Positions 23,712 through 33,289 of a stretch of DNA of 64,000 bases are shown here, piece by piece. The position numbers and the translations under genes were made by a program. Source of the DNA: Symsagittifera roscoffensis (lineage: Eukaryota > Xenacoelomorpha > Acoela > Convolutidae); the NCBI RefSeq assembly GCF_963678635.1, contig NC_087070.1, forward strand, positions 9,830,539 through 9,894,538, read 5' to 3'. Position 1 is the first letter of the stretch, and the number at the start of each line of letters is the position of its first letter. A model generated the notes under the pieces. That model was not told the origin of the DNA. It saw only the letters and a list, made by a program, of their open reading frames with translations, and made no database searches.

Positions 23712-23995
23712 GAGCAAAGTGGTATTATAACTCTGGATCTCTGATTAGCAAGTGAAGTATTATCGAGTCAACTACTAGAAGTGTTAACAACTTTTCCAAA
23801 AAGAAACACCCTGTGCCCCTTCATTCGGTGGGAATTTTCGTCAATTCTGTCAAATCTTCAAAATAGTTTATATTAAATACGATTAATGTACTAGCTGAAA
23901 ATTTCAAATGGGTGATATGTTACAATAGATTTTAATTGTGAACTATTTGAGCATAGTGAATGTAATCACTGAGGAAAAAAAACGTTTGAGTTTTT

Positions 23996-24068
23996 GGCGG
24001 TTAGCTCGCTGGCCAGAGTTTTGGTTTGGCCGGGGCCAACGCGTGGCTCGATAAACACGGAAAGTTGC
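23996..24068 (+). repeat. tRNA-like (pol III box A/B) sequence
   Basis: GGTTAGCTCGCTGGCCAGAG resembles a tRNA D-arm/box A, and GTGGCTCGATAAAC ~30 bases later resembles a box B. A 14-base palindrome TTGGCCGGGGCCAA lies between. No acceptor stem can be drawn; probably SINE-derived. Confidence 0.3.
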
Positions 24069-24469
24069 AATCGTTATATCCTATGGCTACTACAATTGCT
24101 TGGTGATATGTTCAAATAGGTGGTAATTTTCTGAAAAAGTTGAGCATAGTGCATGTATTGAATTTGAGAACTATAATGCATAGTATAGTCTTTTAATTTT
24201 AATCAATTGTTTATGCTACTACAATAATTTTTATAAATAAATTTACTTTGCAAGATGAAATGTTATTCAAAAATTCAAATGATAAACTTCTACCGAAAAA
24301 ATTTGATTTTTGAAAAATATTATAATCACTGTCGAAGTATAACAAAGAGTGACCCACCTATTTAACTTGAATCTGCCTGCAACCTGTTGTAATATATCAC
24401 CTTCAACAAGTTTTTTGTCCTGAGTGGCGTCTACTGAGAAAAAGTCGAAGAACGGATTTAATACTTATG

Positions 24470-25044
24470 TACACTAGTGGACAAAATTAAGTGCAAATTC
24501 AGGTTTTTACTTTCTAAAATGCCTGTTTCAAATGTCCATTTTGGACAAGTTTTTCTTCAATTTTCAGTGAAAATTTTACTTAGGCAAAGAGCAAATAATC
24601 AGAGCTACTCTTCATGAAACTATCAAAATTTGGCTTCAAAGACTTACCAGTTTTTTTCGGGTCTAAAAATGCCAGTTTTCCTCATCTGCGCTAAATTTCA
24701 CATCGTAGTGAATTCTTCCTCGAATAAACGGAAAAAAAATTGTTCAGCGAGAAAATAAACAATCAGTGTGAAAACTTTGCTAAACACGGTTGTTTCTCAC
24801 ATTTTCACGCGAGGTAAAATTCGTAGCAAATGAAGAAAACTGGCATTTTTAGACCCGGAAAAAACTGGTAAGACTTTGAGATCAAATTTTGATAGTTTTA
24901 GGAAGGGTAGCTCTGATCATTTGCTCTAGGCCTATGTCAATATTTTACTGAAAATCGAAGGAAAGGTTGTTTAAAATGGACATTGAAAACGGACTTTTTA
25001 GAGAGTAAAACCTGAATTTGCGCTTAATAGTTTCCATTAGAGTA
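24470..25044. mobile_element. Tc1/mariner-like MITE with ~240-bp inverted arms
   Basis: The arms, about 24470-24715 and 24795-25044, are reverse complements. The left end TACACTAGTGGACAAAATTA matches the complement of the right end (TACTCTAATGGAAACTATTA) in most positions, and both ends carry a TA dinucleotide as Tc1/mariner insertions do. No transposase frame. Confidence 0.6.
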
Positions 25045-25310
25045 GGTCGCAATGATTTTGTTTTTTTTTCAGCAAAATCAAGCAAGTTATTCAGGCTCAA
25101 TTTTATTTTGCTGCGGTTTGTTCATTTTCTTTGTTAAAAGAAGGCAAAGGGCACTATCGAACTGCCAAAATGTTTAGGTCACAAAAAACGTGATTGATTT
25201 CTTTCAAAAATGAATCTAATTATCAGACATCCTAGCGAAACAAAAATTTTGCCTTTTGATCCAGTTTTCTCAAATTGCGTTAATTTTGTCAAAAAAGTTT
25301 CAATCATAAA

Positions 25311-26520
25311 TGCATGTTTTGATATCGAACTTGTTTTTTAATCAAACACATTTCTTCTAAAGAGCATTTTCTGATTAATATCAGAACTTTGTACAATAAA
25401 TTGGAAAGATTTACCATCTGCAAATAATTTGTTAAGTTCAGAGGCTTTGGAAATTTTGGCTAGTCTGAGATTTTTTTTCTGATATATATTGCTCTTTTCA
25501 AACGCAATCAGCTCAGCAATTCAACTTGAACTGATCTAAACTTTTTTTTCTTGTTAATACATGATTTGCAAAGTATCACTTTTCTTAGAGCCTGAGAAAG
25601 ATTTCATACAAAACCTGATTTAAACAAAAATAAGCTTTTGCTGTGAAAATAGCTCAGAAGGTTACGAACATATATTTTTTCAAATTGGTGTCGTTTTTTG
25701 TGCATGAAATAATTAAAGCAAGCCTTGAAATTAGAGATATTTGAAATCATAGTAAAAATGAGCAACAGTTTTTGTCTAAAATAGTGCAACAAATCATTAT
25801 AAAGATAATTTCTAATTCTTTTTCATTTTTTCTAAAGATTTTTTTTTTAATTTTGAAGTTTTTCATTCCCAAAATGTCGCTCTAGTAGCTTTCGGAAACT
25901 AACTTTACCGAAAAAAAAACTAAATTTTTGGGGCTTGAACAAACTTTCACGGCTCATCGTTCTTTAAAAGGCCTCCTCGCTCTCTATACTCGCCGCTTGA
26001 AATGGAAACAAAATCAATGGTTTCACTGGAACAATTTTCTGAAACTTTTCATAATTCGTTCGAATCACGGCTGAAAAAGCATCATTTTGATTTTTTGCTC
26101 AACCCAATACTACACTAGAGAATTTTAGTAAGCGTTAAGTAATATTATTTCTGGTGGCAAATTTATGGCATTTTGATAGCATGTGCTTTGTCATTCGAGT
26201 ATTTATAAGTTAACGCAGTTAACACAATTGCATTTTGATTCTTCAAATGAATCGAAAAATGCTATTTGTTTCAAGCAACATAACAATCATAAAAACTCGA
26301 TTTCAGAAATTTTCCAACTCATTATATCCCGCAATTTTTAAAATGCATGATTTATACATAATTTGGCTTGGTGTTTTCCAGTTTATTACATGCAAAGTTG
26401 GTGTGGATGCTTTTAGTTGGCTATATTCAAAATTATTACTTGCAATGTTTTGCATATTTGTAATTGGTGCCTTCTTTGTTGCATCGCATTGAAAGTTTTG
26501 TAGAATACGTAGCTGCTTTA
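25311..26520. other. No recognisable gene or repeat
   Basis: AT-rich with many homopolymer runs. The longest frames (25604-25792 minus, 26235-26492 plus) have no recognisable motifs. GCGCTTGAAATGG-like words near 26000 are isolated. Confidence 0.4.
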
Positions 26521-26547
26521 TTTGCGACTAGTGTTTGCCGATTGTTG

Positions 26548-26735
26548 AGCGTTCGTGGTCGAGAGGGCAGTGCGTGAGACTCCAATTCTTGAGGTCGCAC
26601 GTTCGCAACCAATACGTAGCAAAGTTTTACTAATTCGGAGCTGATTTTTTTTCTTCTTATTTCACTTCATAAAGCTGCTTTTTTGTCGTGTTCTTGTAGT
26701 GTTTGGAAAGCGCAGCTTCGCCTCTAAGTAATGGT
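26548..26735 (+). repeat. SINE-like element: tRNA-like head plus hairpin tail
   Basis: The head GTTCGTGGTCGAGAGGGC resembles a box A and CGCACGTTCGCAACC a box B. The element ends ~100 bp later with GCGCAGCTTCGCCTCTAAGTAA, a match to the hairpin tail at 3618-3660 and 38985-39022. It is shorter than the copy at 38428. Confidence 0.45.
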
Positions 26736-26796
26736 TTTTGTGGTACCTGATTTTGCGTGGTAAGCAAACAAACTAAGACAGCTGAATACAATGCTC

Positions 26797-27510
26797 CTCC
26801 CTTTTTCAAAGTTCAGAATTTACTTCATAGTTCACTGGCCATAAAAAGCAGTCAGAACTTTCAACGATTTAGTACGACCCTCGGAGCAGCAACTTTTCGA
26901 CTGATTGCAGAACCCTTTGATTACGCTCCCCTAAATTAGTAGCGCTCCCCATATATGAAGATTCATTTCAGACTAATTCTTACGCTTCTGATTAACCAGT
27001 AAGCGTTATCAAATCGGAATATATATATTTTTTCCAGCCAATCAAAATTTCCATCGGATCTTCTTTTTGAAGATATCGATATTTTTTTTCGAAACTTGTT
27101 TTTTTTTATGTTGGAACAATTATTTTCAGTTTTTCATTTTTACTAAGATCAAATTTTGTTCTTTTTTTCTACTTACTTGGTTTAAAAGTTTCCGTTTATT
27201 TTTTATTATTGTTTAAGTGGTTGCTAAGAAAAAGATTTTTAATAATCGCAACTTCAAAACAAAACGTATGTTTTTGCATTTTCTTGCAGTCTTTCGTTTT
27301 TGCAGCGTTTTTTTAGCTGAACTGTTTGCGTTAGATGTTTCTTTTATTTACCTTAATTATGCATGAAATGTTTGTTGCTTTGCTATTATTGACGTTTCTG
27401 ATAATTAAATTACCGATTAGTTTATAGAAGTTGATATTTTTCTATTTTTCTGCTCTTGGACCCATTCTGCTCCTAGACCATTCTGCTTATTGACTGGTCA
27501 CCCCCGTGCT
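26797..27510 (+). repeat. Duplicated block, copy 1 (empty site)
   Basis: The block starts AGCAGTCAGAACTTTCAACG and ends with the AGCAGAATGG MITE end (27438-27508). The same order recurs at 27912-29347. At 27160-27170 this copy reads straight through AAATTTTGTTC into TTTTTTTCTAC, whereas the second copy has a 530-bp insertion at the matching point. Confidence 0.75.
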
Positions 27511-27532
27511 TATTTATTTGTACTCCGTTTAG

Positions 27533-27563
<31 letters not shown>
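27533..27563 (+). repeat. TC/TA microsatellite
   Basis: A run of TC repeats passing directly into TA repeats. The small open frame across it (27490-27672) is not a gene. Confidence 0.9.
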
Positions 27564-27566
<3 letters not shown>

Positions 27567-28265
27567 AATCTATATTTACTATGTCTATTATTATGCGCTA
27601 ACGCTCTATACGACTCCCTTCAAGGCCACTTTTGACCAGTTAAAGCGTGTGGATGTTTATCTTGCCCTATAGCCAATGTTGTTCTATAGCCAGTTATTTT
27701 ATTCGAGTAACTTATCTATTCAATGCAAAACAGCGTTTTTAAACGTTTCTTCTAAAGTTTCCGATAAAGTTTATCTAACTAATAACTTTACATGTTCTAT
27801 CTATTTATATTACTTTAAAAATTACTATTTGCTTTTAACCCTTCCATCTTAAATCAGTAGTGGGCAGGTTATGTCACTGGCTATATATGATCGCATGCAT
27901 GTTTATCTCCTAAGACCATAAAGAGCAGTCCGAACTTTCAACGAATTAGTACGACCCTCGGAGCAGCAATTTTTCGACTGATTGCAGAACCCTTAGACAT
28001 TTGATTACGCTCCCCTAAATTAGTAGCGCTCGCCATGTAAATGAAGATTCATTTCAGACTAATTCTTACGCTTCTGGTTAACCAGCGAGCGTTATCAATT
28101 CTATATATTTATAAATCTTTTCCAGCTAAACAAAATTTCCATCAGATTTTTATTGAAGATATCGATATTTTAAATACCGATTTTATTCGAAACTTGTTTT
28201 TTTTATGTTGGATAAATTGTTTTCAGTTTTTCATTTTTTACCAAGTTCATTATTTTGTTGTTTTT

Positions 28266-28792
28266 GTTCCGACTTTCGATACGAAAGTAACGGAGTATTT
28301 GTGCTCGGAGTGGGTTTTTTTCTTCGGACAATTTTCTACTATTTAACTAGCCATTTTTGACGGAATTTTTTTATCATTCGAAAGGTATTGTTGTCCTGAG
28401 CTTAAATTTGAAAACATGTTTCACCTGTGATCATTTTTCGTAAAAATATGAGGGTTTAAAAGTTGCCATTTTGGCCATTTTGACCAATTTGTGACAATTA
28501 ACGCGCGATATAATTCGAGCTATTGCGTAAGCGGAGATTTAATCCGTTCTAGAAATTGTTCCAAATTGATTGAACGAATCGTTTTTGCCATTATTGAGTT
28601 GTTACAAGGAAATAAATCTATTCTTTTCTACTTTATATGGCCTGTGGGGGGATGATTTTCCTACAAAATTTCAAATTTTAGAAAAAAAGTTTCATTTTGT
28701 TTTATTTCATTTAATTTCTTAATGTTATTACTGCTCCATAAACCTTAAAAGGCAGTCGGAACATTCAGGGCTTCGCCCTGATACGAGCAGTC
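28266..28792 (+). mobile_element. Helentron-like non-autonomous element (HINE type), copy 1
   Basis: The left end GTTCCGACT is inverted as AGTCGGAAC at 28754-28762, followed after a few bases by a hairpin CAGGGC-TTC-GCCCTG (28766-28780) and a short terminal stretch ATACGAGCAGTC. A left hairpin ACTTTCG-ATA-CGAAAGT sits at 28271-28287. An asymmetric sub-terminal inverted repeat with a 3' hairpin and insertion into a T-run without a target duplication are described for Helentron-derived elements. Boundaries are set by the empty site at 27160. Relatives: 53418-53896 (inverted), 54105-54587, 54718-55197. Confidence 0.6.
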
Positions 28793-29066
28793 TTATTCTT
28801 TTTCTATTTATTTGGCTTAAAAAGTTTCCGTTTATTTTGTATTATTGATTTAGTGGGTGCTAAGAAAGGGATTTTTAATAATCGCAACTTCAAAACAAAA
28901 CGTATGTTTTTGCATTTTCTTGCAGTCTTTCGTTTTTGCAGCGTTTTTTTAGCTGAACTGTTTGCTATAGATGTTTGCTTTATTTTCCTTCCGTTCTATG
29001 ACGTCGAACCTTTTAAAAAAACCAGCTGGATAATTTCCATTTTTTTGTCTCATGAATATAAATGGG

Positions 29067-29347
29067 AGGTGGTGCAAAAAGCAGAATGGTCTAAGAGCAG
29101 AAAAACTGAAAAATATTAATTTTTATTGATTTATACGGCCTAATTGATTAATTAATTATTATAGTTGTCAATAATACCAAGAAAATGAATAAAATATGCA
29201 TGAAATTTGCATAAACTACTGCTTATTTGGTAATATTGACAATTCTTATACTTCACCGATTAGAGGATTAAATTTGATATTTTTCTGTTTTTCTGCTTTT
29301 GGGCCCATTCTGCTCCTAGACCATTCTGCTTATTGACTGGCCGCCCA
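29067..29347. mobile_element. MITE with long terminal inverted repeat (AGCAGAATGG family), copy 3
   Basis: Left end GGTGGTGCAAAAAGCAGAAT and right end CATTCTGCTTATTGACTGG are inverted over ~60 bases, with GAGCAGAAAAACTGAAAAAT inside. Compared with 11821-12157, termini are well conserved and the centre is variable. No transposase. Confidence 0.65.
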
Positions 29348-29348
29348 A

Positions 29349-29546
29349 TCGCGTATTCCGACTCGTCAGTAAGCAGATAATTACTTTATTAACCAATCAG
29401 AATCGAGACAAGGAAGAAATTAATAAATTTTAATTATTTATTTCGAAAGTTTGCTTTCTCATCTCGATTCTGATTGGTTAAAACAGTGTTTGTCTGCTTA
29501 CTGACGAGTAGTGTTTGTCTGCTTACTGACGAGTAAGAATACGCGG
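29349..29546. mobile_element. Inverted-repeat element with GTC-N8-GAC words, element 1
   Basis: The two arms share CGCGTATTC at the outer end and AACCAATCAGAATCGAGA near the centre. Between them lies GTC-AGTAAGCA-GA on the left and, complemented, two tandem copies on the right (TTGTC-TGCTTACT-GAC). Related elements at 30269 and 55590 share the inner core and the flanking GTC and GAC but have another 8-base word. No coding capacity. Confidence 0.7.
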
Positions 29547-29764
29547 TTGATTAAATACAGACCGCACTCCCGATCTATTTTAACTGGGAGCTGTTCTGCT
29601 GAAAAGCGATCCGTTCTTTCTGTAATATTTCTCAGAAATTAAAAACAAACGTGCGGGGAAAAAACAACATTGAGTGCGCGGAAAAAGCAATTCCTAAAAC
29701 GCGCGGAGTGATGAACAAGAACCACGGCGAATAGTGTTTTTTGTGTGTTTGTGTACTCATATAT

Positions 29765-30223
29765 GGGTGCCGGACATCAAGCCGACGGGACTTCAAGCCG
29801 AATCGTAAAATTAGGGACTTCAAGCCGAAAATTTTCTCATTAAGTCATGAAATAAGGTTATTTTGAAAACTTTTTTAAAAGAATTTCTCAATTTCATGAT
29901 CTTTATTCGGTAATTAATAGCGTTTTCACGAAATTTAAAGCTCCAAATGAAGTATAGGAAAAGTGAAAAATAAAACACGGTTGAAGGTAATTTTCTTGTT
30001 TATAATTTATGCATTTCAAAAAACGGCTGATATTATTAACTTATGCCAATCATAAGTAATTCATTGTCATAAATAACGCTTATTATGGACTAAACTAGCC
30101 TGAAATTTTGAAAAGAAACGTTTTACAGATGAAAAAAATAATGGTTTGAGGTGCTTGTAAAGTTTAATTTTCGGCCTGAAGTCCCTTCGGCTTGAAGTCC
30201 CGTCGGCTTGTTGTCCTAGACCC
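29765..30223. mobile_element. Non-autonomous MITE with ~57-bp TIRs and 9-bp TSD, copy 1
   Basis: The left end GGGTGCCGGACATCAAGCCG and the complement of the right end (GGGTCTAGGACAACAAGCCG) match, and both continue with the repeated word GGGACTTCAAGCCGAA. The element is flanked by CTCATATAT on both sides (29756-29764 and 30224-30232). Long TIRs with a 9-bp duplication fit Mutator-like elements. It carries no transposase. The second copy is at 55800. Confidence 0.8.
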
Positions 30224-30268
30224 CTCATATATATACTATTTTAAGGAGTGCAGCCAGTATTTAGACAG

Positions 30269-30583
30269 CCGCGTATTCATACTGGTCAGTATTTAGACAA
30301 ATACTGTATGAACCAATCAGAATCGAGAAAAAACATAAATAATCCAAAATAAATAATAATTATTTATTAATTTCTTCTTTGTCTCGATTCTGATTGGTTG
30401 AAACAGCATTTGTCTAAATACTGACCAGTCTGAATACGAGGTTGTCTAAATACTGACATGTAACCAAATAAATAATAATTATTTATTAATTTCTTCTTTG
30501 TCTCGATTCTGATTGGTTGAAACAGCATTTGTCTAAATACTGACCAGTCTGAATACGAGGTTGTCTAAATACTGACATGTAAC
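30269..30583. mobile_element. Inverted-repeat element with GTC-N8-GAC words, element 2
   Basis: Arms as in element 1: outer CCGCGTATTC, inner AACCAATCAGAATCGAGA. The 8-base word is AGTATTTA on the left and its complement TAAATACT at four places on the right. The right arm has been duplicated in tandem with a period of 119 bp (30350-30464 and 30465-30583). It ends ~105 bp before the start codon of the lipase/J-domain gene, and its inner core contains CCAAT-box-like ACCAATCAG words. Confidence 0.7.
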
Positions 30584-30689
30584 CCTATTTTAAACAGCTT
30601 TAAAATTGTTTCCATAACAACTACGTGGCTCAGAAGACAAGTCCTTATTTTGCACCTTTATTTCACATATTTTATCCAGCATCCTAATA

Positions 30690-33173
30690 ATGGAAAGAAT
30701 TTTCATCTATCTGGACGATGCGGAACATCCGAAAGCATTTAGAAAAGGTGATAATATTCTCGATCGGATTGCTCGTGAGTTTCAAAAAGAGCATCCGCCG
30801 CAAATCCTGTATGACATAACGGAAGATGAAGAAAATCGCGAGCCGATAGCCACCGAAAATCACACATTGGTTGCTGGAAGATCTTACCTGTGGAAGTTGG
30901 CCGAGGAAAAATGGCAGGACAAAGAGTTGGTGCAAAACGCATTGTTTTGTTCACGTGCTGCTTTCGAAGATAGACCCTTGAATTATCTGAAAGAGAATAA
31001 GAGATTTCACAGTGTAGCTCTTTTGATAGCGGCGAATGTTTACTTTGACAAACAAGCTGCTTCCGTATTTATATCACGTTCAGAAGGAACGGGCAAACAA
31101 AAAAAGACGCTAATTATTGCGTTCAGAGGAACCAAAACTCTTGAAGACGTTGTGGCAGACTTCAAAATTGGGTTCAAGACCGATTTGAATTTCGTTGGGA
31201 AAATTCATGGTGGCTTTTTAGAGCGAATGCAATCTGTTTCTACTGAGAAAATTTTCGAGATCGCCAACATAAACCAAGTTGATCAGATCTTAACTTGCGG
31301 GAGCTCTCTTGGAGGCGCAGTGTCTTCACTAATTCATATGAAGATGCTATCAGAACTTGAGAGCGCCGGCAATGATCCTGTAATAGATCCGAAGAACCTT
31401 GTGAACGTGACCTTTGCAGCTCCTATGCTCGGCAATTACGAGTTTGCAAAACACGTTGAGCTGAAACGGTATGCAAGAAACATGTTTCATTTTGCATACG
31501 TTGGTGACATTGTTCCGATTGTCTTGTCAGTTGGGCATGTTTTTGAGGTTTTAAAGCAAAATGTGCCCTCTGGGGTCATAGGCGTCCCGGGTGTCATTTC
31601 TTCACATCTTCAAAAAGCCATACCTTTGTTCAAGTTTTGTCTAACGGTCGCAGCAAATGTATTGGAAAATCCAGTGGTGAAGAATATACAGGGAGCACTG
31701 GAATCTCTGAAAGCTCCTCCGTCGACTCTGCATAATGAATATACTGAGTTAAACTACGTTCCAATTGGAAAACATTTGCTAATTCAGAAGTTAGACCAGA
31801 GTGTGAGCATTGAACATCTGAAGAATAACCCTAAAATAGTCGAAAGAGTTCTCCAGTCGGCGATTGAGTTCGCTGTCAAACATTCTCTGCATATTCGCAA
31901 ATTCCACTCACTTAATAATTATCGAGATCTCATTAAGTCTTATTTAGGTGGGTTCAAGTCGTTCCAAAATACACCGATTTGCATTGAAAAGAAGGACTGC
32001 AGAATTTTCTTAGGAGAAAATGGTCACACCTACCAATTTGAAAGCGTCTGTTTGTTTTCCTGCGGAGCTTCTTGCATCAACACTCAGCCTTTGAGCCAAG
32101 AGTGTCGAGACGTCGTGTTTTGCAAGACCTGCTACGAGGATCCGGAAGCCATCGAGCACTTCTTCCATGTAACTTGCTCAGAAGAGTTTCATGTCAATCA
32201 AAAGGCAAATCACGTGACTCAAATGTTCGAATGGGAAAAGTTCAAGGACAATCCGGACGAATGGAAACGGATCTTCTATGATCCGGATGTAGACAGGCAA
32301 AGACGGCAGTTTTGGCAGGTTGTGCGAAGTGCTGCCAGTACCGCCGCAGTTCCAGTCAAACAAGTTCTTCAAAGCATAAAGTATAGCGATCGAGCTCTCA
32401 TATTGGCGACAGAGTTGGCTGAAACCGTTGGAACGAGAGGGCTTCTAAACGTGACTTTGTCCTCAGCTAAGGCAAACGCAATTGGCGCAGCTGTGATGTT
32501 TGGAGCCAATTTAGCTATTGACGTCGTGCAACTTTTCCGCGGTAAGATCACTGCGAAACAGTTTGCGGTAGCCACATTTGAGAACTTCGCTTCAAGTGTA
32601 ACTTCCGGAGTTGTGAGTTGGGGATGTTCTGCTGCAGGTGCCTTTGTAGGGAGCTTCTTGGGACCAATTGGAACCGTGGTGGGTTTTTTTGCAGGTGGGC
32701 TAATTGGAGGTTTTGCTGGTTACTGGTCTGGTAAAATGGGCGCCAAGAAAATTGCAGAGGAAATGGGATGGTGCAAAATACCAGAGGACGAACAGAAAGC
32801 CGATGTGATTGTGGACGCGCTGTTAATTTTGGAAGTTCCTCTTCCGAATGGAAATGTGGCAGAAATAAGAGAGGAGGATGTTATGAAATGCTTCAGGAGG
32901 AAAGCGTTGCGACATCACCCAGACAAGTTGCCGGCAGATGCATCTGAGAAGGAGAAGTCCGAATGCCTGATGGCGTGGGGGTTAATCGACTTCTCAAGAA
33001 CTACACTAGTATCATATAGCAGGGACCCCCAGTCTCTTTCAGGAAAAGTGGTGGAGTTAGTCAACAAAAATTGGAAGCAAAAAAGGGATCAAGTCGATAT
33101 GCAGCTGATGGAGAAAAAAATCAAAGAACTTAGAAAAATGCACAAGGCTGAGCTAGCGGTTAAAAAAGCGTAA
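30690..33173 (+). CDS. Class-3 lipase / J-domain fusion protein, single exon
   Basis: 827 residues without an intron. Residues ~100-410 are a class-3 lipase-like alpha/beta hydrolase: IIAFRGTKTLEDVVADF (142-158), nucleophile elbow GSSLG with Ser206, probable acid Asp273 in YVGDIVPIV and probable His406 in KFHSLNNYRD. Residues 454-501 are rich in Cys/His (C454, C458, C462, C472, C478, C481, H493, C496), suggesting a metal-binding segment. Residues ~598-683 are Gly/Ala-rich, like a glycine zipper or paired membrane helices. Residues ~705-775 resemble a J-domain with HPD at 743-745. The C-terminal 40 residues are basic and coiled-coil-like. No signal peptide is visible. J-domains recruit Hsp70, so the inferred picture is a membrane-associated acyl hydrolase with a chaperone link; the substrate is unknown. 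The start is the first ATG of an uninterrupted frame. Confidence 0.88.
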   Translation: MERIFIYLDDAEHPKAFRKGDNILDRIAREFQKEHPPQILYDITEDEENREPIATENHTLVAGRSYLWKLAEEKWQDKELVQNALFCSRAAFEDRPLNYLKENKRFHSVALLIAANVYFDKQAASVFISRSEGTGKQKKTLIIAFRGTKTLEDVVADFKIGFKTDLNFVGKIHGGFLERMQSVSTEKIFEIANINQVDQILTCGSSLGGAVSSLIHMKMLSELESAGNDPVIDPKNLVNVTFAAPMLGNYEFAKHVELKRYARNMFHFAYVGDIVPIVLSVGHVFEVLKQNVPSGVIGVPGVISSHLQKAIPLFKFCLTVAANVLENPVVKNIQGALESLKAPPSTLHNEYTELNYVPIGKHLLIQKLDQSVSIEHLKNNPKIVERVLQSAIEFAVKHSLHIRKFHSLNNYRDLIKSYLGGFKSFQNTPICIEKKDCRIFLGENGHTYQFESVCLFSCGASCINTQPLSQECRDVVFCKTCYEDPEAIEHFFHVTCSEEFHVNQKANHVTQMFEWEKFKDNPDEWKRIFYDPDVDRQRRQFWQVVRSAASTAAVPVKQVLQSIKYSDRALILATELAETVGTRGLLNVTLSSAKANAIGAAVMFGANLAIDVVQLFRGKITAKQFAVATFENFASSVTSGVVSWGCSAAGAFVGSFLGPIGTVVGFFAGGLIGGFAGYWSGKMGAKKIAEEMGWCKIPEDEQKADVIVDALLILEVPLPNGNVAEIREEDVMKCFRRKALRHHPDKLPADASEKEKSECLMAWGLIDFSRTTLVSYSRDPQSLSGKVVELVNKNWKQKRDQVDMQLMEKKIKELRKMHKAELAVKKA

Positions 33174-33289
33174 GCATGTCAAAATTCACACAAAAGCTGA
33201 CTAACTATCTTTTTCCATTCGAGTTCAAATTGAATCATTTTCTTTGGCATATGCCACATGGTAGAACTGAAGTTGAATAGATACTTTGT

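Larger units (their letters stand above)
27912..29347 (+). repeat. Duplicated block, copy 2 (with inserted elements)
   Basis: Second copy of the block at 26797, with similarity through 28260, interrupted by a Helentron-like element (28266-28792), then resuming with TTGGCTTAAAAAGTTTCCG. It ends with a full two-ended AGCAGAATGG MITE (29067-29347), whereas copy 1 keeps only the right end. The copies are clearly diverged, so this is older than the 8.95-kb duplication. Confidence 0.75.

Noticed and set aside
30690-33173. Lipase/J-domain gene as bacterial contamination
   Set aside because: It is embedded between repeats of families found throughout the window, and its Cys-rich and J-like parts look eukaryotic; transfer in the past remains possible.
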